A stretch of 64,000 bases of DNA from Bacteroidales bacterium (GTDB taxonomy: Bacteria > Bacteroidota > Bacteroidia > Bacteroidales > F082): NCBI GenBank assembly GCA_017538795.1, contig JAFYIE010000075.1, forward strand, positions 60,908 to 124,907, in the 5' to 3' direction. Shown in pieces: positions 27,008 through 34,076 of this stretch. Both the position numbers and the translations under genes were made by a program. Position 1 is the first letter of the stretch. Each line of letters starts with the position of its first letter. The notes under the pieces were generated by a model. It did not search any database. It saw only the letters and a program-made list of their open reading frames with translations, and had not been told where the DNA came from.

Positions 27008-27044
27008 ATTATTGCCTAGTTATATCCCATTAGGCTCGTCGGTG
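27008..27044 (-). promoter_or_regulatory. conserved 5' leader element, copy B
   Basis: On the minus strand the leader reads CCG-ACGAGCCTAA-TGG, then ATATAACTAGGCAATAAT before the ATG. It matches copy A at about 26 of 31 positions, including the ACGAGCC loop and the GCAAT segment, although the genes downstream differ. Confidence 0.6.
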
Positions 27045-27066
27045 TTTATAATGAATCTTACAACCG

Positions 27067-27074
27067 CAAATATA
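27067..27074 (-). promoter_or_regulatory. -7 box TATATTTG for BACON lipoprotein
   Basis: An exact TAnnTTTG match on the minus strand. Transcription from it would give a leader of about 55 nt that includes conserved element copy B. Confidence 0.6.
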
Positions 27075-27206
27075 TAAATTATTTTTTAATTTCCAACAAA
27101 AAAATAATATTATAGAAAAAAATCAGCCACCCAAAAAAATTGAACGGCTATACCTTATTAATTAAGTAATGCAATCAGCTAAAACTACTCTAATTTTCCA
27201 TTTTTC

Positions 27207-27539
27207 TTATAAAATTTTTGATTGATTCCGCCAATGGCTCCAAATCGCGAAGACTTCAATTCCATCTCTCTCAATCTCTCTTTTTAAAGTTTCATTCATG
27301 TTTTTGTGTTCTCTAACTACGTCAACATCACAATTTAGTAAATTCTCCAAAAAATGCTTTAATCTGATTCTAAGAAGCATATTTGGTTTCATGACAGCAC
27401 AAACATCAACATCGCTATCGGATGTCTGCTCATTTCTTGCAACCGAACCGAACAAGCGCAACGAGCTCACGCCAAAATCCCTTCTTAGAATTTCAGAATA
27501 CGACCTGATTTTTGCAATATAATCGTTACGAGTTCCCAT
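27207..27539 (-). CDS. minimal nucleotidyltransferase (MNT/MntA-like)
   Basis: A 110-residue protein with the pol-beta nucleotidyltransferase core: RLFGSVARNEQTSDSDVDVCA, i.e. GSxAR followed by two metal-binding aspartates in DxD, and a third candidate acidic residue in CDVDVV. Proteins of this size usually act as antitoxins that adenylylate a HEPN toxin encoded next to them. No HEPN gene follows; the next 90 bp hold no open frame with such a motif. The C-terminal tail FAIWSHWRNQSKIL extends past the usual end. It has its own promoter. Confidence 0.85.
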   Translation of the reverse strand: MGTRNDYIAKIRSYSEILRRDFGVSSLRLFGSVARNEQTSDSDVDVCAVMKPNMLLRIRLKHFLENLLNCDVDVVREHKNMNETLKREIERDGIEVFAIWSHWRNQSKIL

Positions 27540-27558
27540 ATTTATGTTATTGACGATG

Positions 27559-27566
27559 CAAAGATA
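27559..27566 (-). promoter_or_regulatory. -7 box TATCTTTG for the nucleotidyltransferase gene
   Basis: An exact TAnnTTTG match on the minus strand, 19 bp before the ATG at 27539. Confidence 0.6.
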
Positions 27567-27574
27567 ATAAAAAA

Positions 27575-27604
27575 ATTCCAGCGAAGCAACTTCTGCTGGA
27601 ATTT
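27575..27604. terminator. bidirectional intrinsic terminator after etfA
   Basis: A perfect 9-bp stem AATTCCAGC/GCTGGAATT, continued inward by GAAG/CTTC, is flanked by a T-run on both strands (plus: TTTTTTTT; minus: TTTTTTT). It closes the long minus-strand fermentation operon 27 bp after the etfA stop. Confidence 0.85.
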
Positions 27605-27631
27605 TTTTTAACTCAGCCGTAAGGCTGTTGA

Positions 27632-28651
27632 TTATTTCTCCACTTCTTTCTTCAGTCTCTCTGTCAACATCGGGACGATCTTGTGGAGGTCACCGACGAT
27701 GCCGAGGTCAGCGGCTGAGAAGATTGGTGCGTATTTGTCCTTGTTGATGGCGATGATGAAGTCTGACTCTTCCATACCTGCGAGGTGCTGGATAGCGCCG
27801 GAGATACCGCATGCCATGTAAAGAGCCGGGCGCACTGTCTTACCTGTCTGACCGACCTGGAAGCAGTGATCCATGATGCCTGCGTCGACCATGGCACGTG
27901 ATGATGCCACCATGCCGCCAAGGACATCGGCCAAAGCCTGAAGCTTGTTGAAACCTTCCTTGTCGTGAACACCACGGCCACCTGACACCAAAATCTTGGC
28001 ATCGGCGATGTCGTCAGCGCACTTGCAGTTCATCTTGGTCTCAATGACTTTCACTTTGAACTTACTTGTGTCGAACTTCGGAGCAAACATCGTGATGGTG
28101 CCTTTTCTGCCAGCCTCGCGGACGCGTTTTTGCATCACACCTGGACGCACTGTCGACATCTGAGGACGTGTGTTTGGGCAAAGAATGGTTGCCATCAGGT
28201 TGCCACCGAATGCAGGACGTGTTGAACGGAACTGCTTCTCGCCTGTCTCCTCGACGATACCGATTTCAAGCTTGGTGCAGTCTGCTGTCAGACCGGTCTT
28301 CAAACGTGAAGCGATACGTGGTGCGAGGTCACGGCCGATGGTTGTTGCACCGTAAAGGACGATGCTTGGGCAACCGGCTGTAATCATCTGATACACAACC
28401 TGTGAATACTGTTCTGTCAAGTAATCCTTGAGTTCAGGGCAGTCGGCGACGAGCACTTCGTCAGCACCCATCTCGATGAGGCTCTGAGCCTGATCTTTCA
28501 CGTTGTGACCAAGTAACATTGCCACGACTTTCTCGCCGAGAGCGTCGGCCAAGTCGCGTGCTTTACCTAAAAGTTCGTAAGCTACGGATTGGATTGTACC
28601 ACCGCGCTGTTCTGCGAACACATATACGTTTTTATAATCTTTGATATCCAT
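27632..28651 (-). CDS. etfA: electron transfer flavoprotein subunit alpha
   Basis: A 339-residue EtfA. The C-terminal FAD domain shows the family signature: SGGRGVHDKEGFN near residue 217, GQTGKTVRPALYMACGISGA and NKDKYAPIFSAADLGIVGD. With EtfB it passes electrons to or from acyl-CoA dehydrogenase; in anaerobes such a complex may bifurcate electrons from NADH to ferredoxin and crotonyl-CoA. It is the last gene of the operon, 11 bp after etfB, and is followed by a terminator. Confidence 0.96.
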   Translation of the reverse strand: MDIKDYKNVYVFAEQRGGTIQSVAYELLGKARDLADALGEKVVAMLLGHNVKDQAQSLIEMGADEVLVADCPELKDYLTEQYSQVVYQMITAGCPSIVLYGATTIGRDLAPRIASRLKTGLTADCTKLEIGIVEETGEKQFRSTRPAFGGNLMATILCPNTRPQMSTVRPGVMQKRVREAGRKGTITMFAPKFDTSKFKVKVIETKMNCKCADDIADAKILVSGGRGVHDKEGFNKLQALADVLGGMVASSRAMVDAGIMDHCFQVGQTGKTVRPALYMACGISGAIQHLAGMEESDFIIAINKDKYAPIFSAADLGIVGDLHKIVPMLTERLKKEVEK

Positions 28652-28662
28652 AACTCTTACTT

Positions 28663-29445
28663 TTAGATTAAATGTTTCTCTTTCAATTTCTTAACAATGA
28701 TTTCGACTGCTTCTTCCTCGCTAACTTCGAACACCTCGCCCGGTGCCTTGAGCTGTTTCGGGAATGACTGCCACACCTTTGTCGGTGAGCCTTTCAAGCC
28801 GAGTTTGTTCTCGTCGACATCGAGTTTGTCGGCGCCCCAAACTTCAACTTCTCTGTTGTAGGCGTCAACGATGCCGGCGACTGTCATGTAACGTGCCTCA
28901 AATGCTGATGCCAACACTGTGAGGACGCACTTGCCTTCGACTTTGAGAGTCTGCACGCTGTCTTCGTTTTCTTTCTTCACGATGAAGTTGCCGTTCTTTT
29001 CGCGTTCAGCGTCGATGACGTATGAAACCTGTGGGAGACCAAGGTGCTCAGCCATCTCAGGACCGACCTGTGCTGTATCACCGTCGATAGCCTGACGGCC
29101 AGCGATGATGAGATCATAGTCCAAAGTCTTGATGGCGCCTGCCAATGCGTATGATGTTGCGAGAGTATCAGCACCAGCGAACTTTCTGTCGCTCAACAAG
29201 ATAGCTCTGTCAACGCCCATAGCGAAAGCTTCTCTCAGGATGAGGTCGGCTTGTGGAGGTCCCATGGTGATAACTGTGACGTTAGCGCCGTATTTGTCTT
29301 TCATCTGGAGTGCGAGTTCGAGACCGCCCTTGTCGTCAGGGTTCATGATGCTCGGAACGCCTTCACGGATAAGAGTATTCTTTACCGGATCGATTTTGAT
29401 TTCGGTAGTATCAGGTACTTGCTTAATACAAACTATAATATTCAT
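28663..29445 (-). CDS. etfB: electron transfer flavoprotein subunit beta
   Basis: A 260-residue EtfB, opening with IIVCIKQVPDTTEIKIDP, with the nucleotide-binding region LIIAGRQAIDGDTAQVGPEMAEHLGLPQ near residues 115-140 (pattern given in parts: AGRQAIDGDTAQVGP). It binds the second flavin or AMP in the Etf heterodimer. Order and spacing (acd-etfB-etfA with 12 and 11 bp gaps) match butyryl-CoA dehydrogenase/Etf operons of butyrate-forming anaerobes. Confidence 0.96.
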   Translation of the reverse strand: MNIIVCIKQVPDTTEIKIDPVKNTLIREGVPSIMNPDDKGGLELALQMKDKYGANVTVITMGPPQADLILREAFAMGVDRAILLSDRKFAGADTLATSYALAGAIKTLDYDLIIAGRQAIDGDTAQVGPEMAEHLGLPQVSYVIDAEREKNGNFIVKKENEDSVQTLKVEGKCVLTVLASAFEARYMTVAGIVDAYNREVEVWGADKLDVDENKLGLKGSPTKVWQSFPKQLKAPGEVFEVSEEEAVEIIVKKLKEKHLI

Positions 29446-29457
29446 AATCCTTCCCTC

Positions 29458-30597
29458 CTATTTAAATAAATGACCGGCGATAACCATTCTCTGAACCTCT
29501 GACGTACCTTCGTAGATCTCGGTAATCTTGGCGTCACGCATCATGCGCTCGACCGGATATTCACGTGTGTAGCCGTAGCCGCCGTGGAACTGGACTGCCT
29601 TTGTAGTCACTTCCATTGCTGTCTCAGCTGCGAAGAGTTTTGCCATTGCTGCATCTGCTGAGTATGGGAGCCCTTTGTCTTTCTTCCATGCCGCGCTTCT
29701 GACGAGCAAACGAGCTGCCTCGACCTTAGTCTTGAGGTCGGCCATCTGGAACTGTGTGTTCTGGAACTGGGCGATAGCCTTGCCGAACTGCTTACGTTCC
29801 TTGGTGTATTTCACTGTCTCATCCATAGCGCCTTGAGCGATGCCGAGAGCCTGTGAAGCGATACCGATACGGCCGCCGTCGAGGGTCTTCATAGCGATGT
29901 TGAAGCCCTTGCCGAGAGGTCCGAGGAGGTTTTCCTTCGGCACTTCGCAGTTTTCGAAAATCAACTCGCAGGTCGCGCTGCCGCGGATACCCATCTTCAA
30001 CTCTTTCTTACCGATGCTGAAGCCCTTGAAGCCTTTCTCAACGATGAATGCCGAGATGCCCTTGGTGCCTTTGCTCTTGTCTGTCATAGCCATGACGATA
30101 AACACATCGGCGTAAGCTGCGTTGGTGATGAAAATCTTTGTTCCATTGAGGATGTATTTGTCGCCAGCGTCAACAGCCATTGTCTGCTGCATGGCGGCGT
30201 CGGTACCGGCGTTAGGCTCGGTGAGACCGAAAGCGCCGATCCATTCGCCTGATGCGAGCTTCGGCAAATATTTCATCTTCTGTTCCTCTGTTCCGTTTTC
30301 GAGGATAGGTGCCATGCACAATGATGTGTGAGCCGAGAGGATAACGCCTGTGGTGGCGCACACTCTTGAGAGCTCCTCAACAGCCATGATGTACATCTGC
30401 ACTGATCCGCCGGCGCCGCCGTACTGGCGTGGTACCGGGATGCCCATCAAACCTAATTTCGCCATCTTCTTGACGGTCTCCATAGGGAAACGTTCTGTCT
30501 CGTCAACTTCGGCTGCCAAAGGCTTGACCTCGTTCTCCGCAAACGATCTGATCATCTGCAGGAACAATTCTTCTGTCTTTGAATAGCTAAAATCCAT
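29458..30597 (-). CDS. bcd: short-chain acyl-CoA dehydrogenase (butyryl-CoA dehydrogenase)
   Basis: A 379-residue acyl-CoA dehydrogenase. Family features are FGLTEPNAGTDA for FAD/substrate binding, GIRGSATCELIFENC, and the C-terminal block YTREYPVERMMRDAKI followed by EIYEGTSEVQR, which contains the catalytic glutamate of short-chain enzymes. Context with crt, hbd and etfBA makes crotonyl-CoA reduction to butyryl-CoA the likely physiological reaction. The start is at 30597, 36 bp after hbd. Confidence 0.93.
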   Translation of the reverse strand: MDFSYSKTEELFLQMIRSFAENEVKPLAAEVDETERFPMETVKKMAKLGLMGIPVPRQYGGAGGSVQMYIMAVEELSRVCATTGVILSAHTSLCMAPILENGTEEQKMKYLPKLASGEWIGAFGLTEPNAGTDAAMQQTMAVDAGDKYILNGTKIFITNAAYADVFIVMAMTDKSKGTKGISAFIVEKGFKGFSIGKKELKMGIRGSATCELIFENCEVPKENLLGPLGKGFNIAMKTLDGGRIGIASQALGIAQGAMDETVKYTKERKQFGKAIAQFQNTQFQMADLKTKVEAARLLVRSAAWKKDKGLPYSADAAMAKLFAAETAMEVTTKAVQFHGGYGYTREYPVERMMRDAKITEIYEGTSEVQRMVIAGHLFK

Positions 30598-30633
30598 TAG
30601 ATTATGTTATTTCAATTAATATTCCTTTAATTT

Positions 30634-31470
30634 CTAGTATTTGTAGAAACCTTCACCTGTTTTACGTCCGAGCAATCCAGCTCTCACCATCTTGCGGAGG
30701 AGCGGATGTGGGCGGTACTTAGGATCACCGAATTCGTTGTAAAGCACCTCCATGATGGCGAGGTTGACATCGTTTCCGATGAGGTCGGCCAATGCGAGAG
30801 GTCCCATTGGGTGATTTGCGCCGAGCATCATGCACTTGTCGATATCCTCTGCTGATGCGATGCCGTCGGCCAAGATACCGACTGCCTCGTTGATCATTGG
30901 GATGAGGATGCGGTTGACGACGAAACCTGGGGCTTCCTTCACCTCGACCGGCTGTTTGCCGATTGATGTGGCGAGGTCAACGATGCATTTTGTCACTTCA
31001 TCGCTTGTGAGCTGTCCTTTGATGACTTCCACCAATGCCATTCTGTCGGCCGGGTTGAAGAAATGCATGCCGATGAACTGTGCCGGACGTGTTGTGCAGG
31101 CAGCGATTTCGGTGATTGATAATGATGATGAGTTGGTTGCGAAGATTGCTTCTGGCTTGCAGATCTTGTCGAGTTCAGTGAACACCTCTTTCTTGAGAGC
31201 CATATCTTCTGATGCAGCCTCGATGACGAGGTCGGCGTCTTTGAATGTGGCGTAGTCGGTGGTGGTGGTGATGTTCTTCAACAGAGCGTCAACGTCCTCT
31301 TGAGTCATCTTGCCTTTCTCCACGAGTTTAGCGTAACCTTTTGCGATTGAACCCATTGCCTTGTCAATGCTGGCCTGAGTTCTGCTCTTCATGACGACTG
31401 GCATCTTAGCTGCGAAAGCCTTCACGATGCCTTTAGCCATGGTTCCTGTTCCGATAACGTATACTTTCAT
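30634..31470 (-). CDS. hbd: 3-hydroxybutyryl-CoA dehydrogenase
   Basis: A 278-residue 3-hydroxyacyl-CoA dehydrogenase. The NAD fold opens [18 protein letters not shown]. The catalytic histidine lies in [13 protein letters not shown], with the partner glutamate in LVEVIKG. The C-terminal dimer domain holds [17 protein letters not shown] and a [11 protein letters not shown] end. It reduces acetoacetyl-CoA to 3-hydroxybutyryl-CoA. It is in the operon 15 bp after crt and 36 bp before the acyl-CoA dehydrogenase. Confidence 0.95.
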   Translation of the reverse strand: MKVYVIGTGTMAKGIVKAFAAKMPVVMKSRTQASIDKAMGSIAKGYAKLVEKGKMTQEDVDALLKNITTTTDYATFKDADLVIEAASEDMALKKEVFTELDKICKPEAIFATNSSSLSITEIAACTTRPAQFIGMHFFNPADRMALVEVIKGQLTSDEVTKCIVDLATSIGKQPVEVKEAPGFVVNRILIPMINEAVGILADGIASAEDIDKCMMLGANHPMGPLALADLIGNDVNLAIMEVLYNEFGDPKYRPHPLLRKMVRAGLLGRKTGEGFYKY

Positions 31471-31485
31471 GATATTTGAATTAAA

Positions 31486-32268
31486 TTATTTTCCTTTAAA
31501 ATTAGCTTTTCCTTTATTAAGAAACGCTGTCATGCCTTCTTTCTGATCTTCTGTGGCGAAACACTTTCCGAAGTTGCGGTTTTCCAGTTCGATGGCGTCG
31601 GCTGCGTTCATGTCGTAGCTTTCGTTGATGCATTCCTTGGCATATTTGATAGCCAAAGGCGCATTGGCTACGATCTTCTGAGCTGTCTCGATGACTTTTT
31701 CCATCAAAACTTCAGGCTCATAAACAGCGTTCACCAAGCCGATACGCAGTGCTTCGTCGGCACGGATTGCTTTGCCTGTGTAGATCATCTCTTTGGCGTA
31801 GCCTTGTCCGATGAGCTTCGCGAGACGGTATGTGCCGCTGAAACCTGGTGTGATGCCCAGTCCCACCTCCGGCTGACCGAATCTGGCGTTGCTTGAGGCA
31901 TAACGGAAGTCGCATGCCATCGCGAGCTCGCATCCGCCGCCGAGGCAGAATCCGTTGACGGCAGCTATGACAGGAATCGGGAGCAATTCTATCTTACGGA
32001 AAGCGATGGCGCCGAGTTTACTGAACTCGTAGCCTTCTTTCTCGTAGAGATGCACCATCTCAGAGATATCTGCGCCTGCCACAAACGATTTCTCGCCGTC
32101 ACCAGTGATGATGAGAACGCGAGTCTTCTTTGTGTCGAGGTTGCTCACAAAGTCGTCGATTTCCTTCAAAACCGTCGAATTCAGTGCATTCAACGATTTA
32201 GGAGCCGACACCGTCATGATGCAGATACCGTCTTCCCTGTTTTCGCTTTTTAAATATTGATATTCCAT
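31486..32268 (-). CDS. crt: crotonase / 3-hydroxybutyryl-CoA dehydratase
   Basis: A 260-residue enoyl-CoA hydratase of the crotonase fold. The CoA pocket is FVAGADISEM; the oxyanion hole and first catalytic glutamate lie in NGFCLGGGCELAMACD; the second glutamate is in FGQPEVGLGITPG. It dehydrates 3-hydroxybutyryl-CoA to crotonyl-CoA. It begins 2 bp after the CoA-transferase gene, so it belongs to the same transcript. Confidence 0.94.
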   Translation of the reverse strand: MEYQYLKSENREDGICIMTVSAPKSLNALNSTVLKEIDDFVSNLDTKKTRVLIITGDGEKSFVAGADISEMVHLYEKEGYEFSKLGAIAFRKIELLPIPVIAAVNGFCLGGGCELAMACDFRYASSNARFGQPEVGLGITPGFSGTYRLAKLIGQGYAKEMIYTGKAIRADEALRIGLVNAVYEPEVLMEKVIETAQKIVANAPLAIKYAKECINESYDMNAADAIELENRNFGKCFATEDQKEGMTAFLNKGKANFKGK

Positions 32269-32270
32269 GA

Positions 32271-32930
32271 TTAGTCAACCATTGATTTGAGGTTCGGGCT
32301 GATGATGAGCTTAGCCTCTGTTGCTTCCTGCACCTGCTCGACGGTAAATTCAGGATGGATCTCTGTGAGTACGATGCCTTCTTTGGTGATTTCCATCACA
32401 CCCATCTCGGTGATGATCATGTTGACCTGACCTGCTGCTGTGAGAGGCAGTGTGCATTCCTTCAAGATCTTCGGAGCGCCTTTCTGTGTGTGTTCCATGG
32501 TGAGGATAACGCGTTTTGCACCGACCACGAGGTCCATTGCGCCGCCCATGCCTGGGGCCATCTTGCCAGGGATGATCCAGTTGGCGAGGTTACCCTTCTC
32601 ATCAACCTGCAATGCGCCGAGGAACGACACGTTGACGTGACCGCCGCGGATGATTGCGAATGATGTTGCTGAATCGAATGTGCAAGCGCCTGGTGTCAAG
32701 GTGATGAAACCGCCGCCAGCGTTGATGAGGTTCTTGTCTTCCTTGCCTTCTTCAGGTGTTGGGCCCATGCCCATAGCACCGTTCTCGGTCTGCAGCGTCA
32801 CTGAAACGCCTTTTGGAAGGTAGTTAGGGATCAATGTCGGGATACCGATACCAAGGTTCACTACATCGCCGTCATGCAGCTCTTTTGCTGCTCTCTTGGC
32901 GATAACTTCTCTCATTTCATTTTTATCCAT
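32271..32930 (-). CDS. CoA-transferase subunit beta (butyrate/acetoacetate type)
   Basis: A 219-residue class I CoA-transferase beta subunit. The catalytic glutamate is in QTENGAMGMGP near residue 47; GGGFITLTPGACTFDS and GGAMDLVVGAKRVI are other family signatures. In lysine fermentation this class moves CoA between butyryl-CoA and acetoacetate. The alpha subunit, normally directly upstream, is missing: the 115 bp before this gene hold only a dispersed repeat and heptamers. The ATG at 32930 is chosen; a longer frame reading KKSQTKKRK upstream lies in low-complexity AT-rich sequence. Confidence 0.92.
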   Translation of the reverse strand: MDKNEMREVIAKRAAKELHDGDVVNLGIGIPTLIPNYLPKGVSVTLQTENGAMGMGPTPEEGKEDKNLINAGGGFITLTPGACTFDSATSFAIIRGGHVNVSFLGALQVDEKGNLANWIIPGKMAPGMGGAMDLVVGAKRVILTMEHTQKGAPKILKECTLPLTAAGQVNMIITEMGVMEITKEGIVLTEIHPEFTVEQVQEATEAKLIISPNLKSMVD

Positions 32931-32977
32931 ATTCTGAAATATTAAATTGTTAATTTGTATTTTCCTTTTTTTTGTTT

Positions 32978-33045
32978 GAGATTTCTTCACTCCGCTTCGC
33001 TTCGGTCGAAATGACGACTAATGGCTAACGGCTAATAGCTAATGG
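32978..33045. repeat. dispersed-repeat-like element plus (CTAATGG)x4 heptamers
   Basis: Bases 32978-33016 have the look of a widespread Bacteroidota intergenic repeat: a purine/pyrimidine-biased stretch containing CTCCGCTTCGCTTCGGTCG and then AAATGACG. It is joined to four heptamers at 33018-33045: CTAATGG, CTAACGG, CTAATAG and CTAATGG. The array ends exactly at the kamE stop codon. Copy number elsewhere cannot be seen here. Confidence 0.6.
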
Positions 33046-33834
33046 CTATTTCATTCCTCTTTTGACCATCTCTTGAACAACGAATGATGCCACGTCATCG
33101 GCGTAGGTGTTCATGCCGAAGCCGGCATCGAAACCGAGTTCCTTCGCGAGCTCGTGCGAGATACGAGCGCCACCGCAGCAGCAAATCATCTTGTCGCGCA
33201 GGCCTTCAGCCTCCATCAGCTCGATGAAGTTGGTCATATTCTTGATGTGAACGTCTTTCTGGGTAACTGTCTGCGAAACCAAAAGCGCATCTGCATGAAG
33301 CTCAACGCCTTTAGCGATGAACTCTTCATTCGGCACCTGCGAACCGAGGTTATAAGCCTCAATCATCTCGTAACGCTCGAGTCCGTAGTGGCCGGCGTAG
33401 CCTTTCATGTTCATGATAGCGTCGATACCCACGGTATGAGCGTCGGTACCTGTACTTGCGCCCACGATGACAATCTTACGGCCTATGTTTTCCTTGATGT
33501 ACTGGTCTGTCTCGTACATATCCATAGTGTTCGATTCGACCTTCGGAACGTAAATCGTGCTGTAATTCACGGTATGTGTGCAGCTTCCGTAGCAGTTAAA
33601 GAACGTGAATCCTGGTGTTAACTCTTTGTAATACACCACAATAGGATTCTCGAAACCCATAGTTTTGAGGAGTTGTTTTGCTGCCTCAACAGCTTCTGCG
33701 CCGCATGGCACCGGTAATGTGAAACTCAGCTGGGTCTTGCCATCGTTCATCGTGTCGCCATACGGCTTAATTTTCGTCAAGTCTAAGGTTTTGTCAAAAT
33801 CCTTAGCTTCCATTGAATATAATCCTTCGCTCAT
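33046..33834 (-). CDS. kamE: lysine 5,6-aminomutase beta subunit (B12-binding)
   Basis: A 262-residue KamE. The base-off/His-on cobalamin motif is D131-A-H133-T-V-G, and the PLP-binding lysine is K144 in MNMKGYAGHYG; both fall at the positions known from the Clostridium sticklandii enzyme. The C-terminal Rossmann-like domain binds adenosylcobalamin (ADALLVSQTVTQ, CCCGGARISHELAKELGFDAGFG given in parts). With KamD it moves the terminal amino group of beta-lysine or D-lysine to C5. No kamD is encoded nearby, which is unusual because the two are normally adjacent. Its promoter and a leader hairpin lie upstream. Confidence 0.95.
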   Translation of the reverse strand: MSEGLYSMEAKDFDKTLDLTKIKPYGDTMNDGKTQLSFTLPVPCGAEAVEAAKQLLKTMGFENPIVVYYKELTPGFTFFNCYGSCTHTVNYSTIYVPKVESNTMDMYETDQYIKENIGRKIVIVGASTGTDAHTVGIDAIMNMKGYAGHYGLERYEMIEAYNLGSQVPNEEFIAKGVELHADALLVSQTVTQKDVHIKNMTNFIELMEAEGLRDKMICCCGGARISHELAKELGFDAGFGMNTYADDVASFVVQEMVKRGMK

Positions 33835-33880
33835 ATATAATATAAATTATTCTTTATCAATAAGTTACATAAAAAGACAT

Positions 33881-33904
33881 GATAAAGGCTTTTGCACCAT
33901 TATC
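33881..33904 (-). promoter_or_regulatory. hairpin in the kamE leader
   Basis: In the minus-strand transcript, GATAA-T-GG and CC-T-TTATC pair around an 8-nt loop (7 pairs with one T/T mismatch), placed between the -7 box and the kamE start. It might protect the mRNA or act in regulation. It is far too small for a cobalamin riboswitch. Confidence 0.35.
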
Positions 33905-33911
33905 AAGTCAG

Positions 33912-33919
33912 CAAATATA
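33912..33919 (-). promoter_or_regulatory. -7 box TATATTTG for kamE operon
   Basis: An exact TAnnTTTG match on the minus strand, about 78 bp before the kamE start. It would give a leader of about 70 nt containing the hairpin at 33881-33904. Confidence 0.55.
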
Positions 33920-33964
33920 ATATATTTTTTTATATAAAAAGAAAAAAAAACTAATTTTAATGAT

Positions 33965-34040
33965 GATTTTTAATGCCCTTTGCAGAAATGCGACCTACCA
34001 CAGGGTACTGTTGAGCATTTCAAAAAGGGCATTAAAAATC
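33965..34040. repeat. 17-bp perfect inverted repeat with extended stem
   Basis: GATTTTTAATGCCCTTT at 33965-33981 pairs perfectly with 34024-34040; after a short mismatch, AAATG/CATTT adds five pairs around a 25-nt loop. A second small hairpin, CTTTTTG/CAAAAAG, abuts at 34040-34056. It lies between the end of the symporter gene and the kamE promoter. It may be a terminator or the remnant of a small mobile element. Confidence 0.7.
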
Positions 34041-34076
34041 TTTTTGCTGCAAAAAGGTACCAATAATCTCTGTCAG

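Noticed and set aside
33835-34076. A cobalamin riboswitch in front of kamE
   Set aside because: The leader after the -7 box is only about 70 nt and no B12-box-like sequence was seen.
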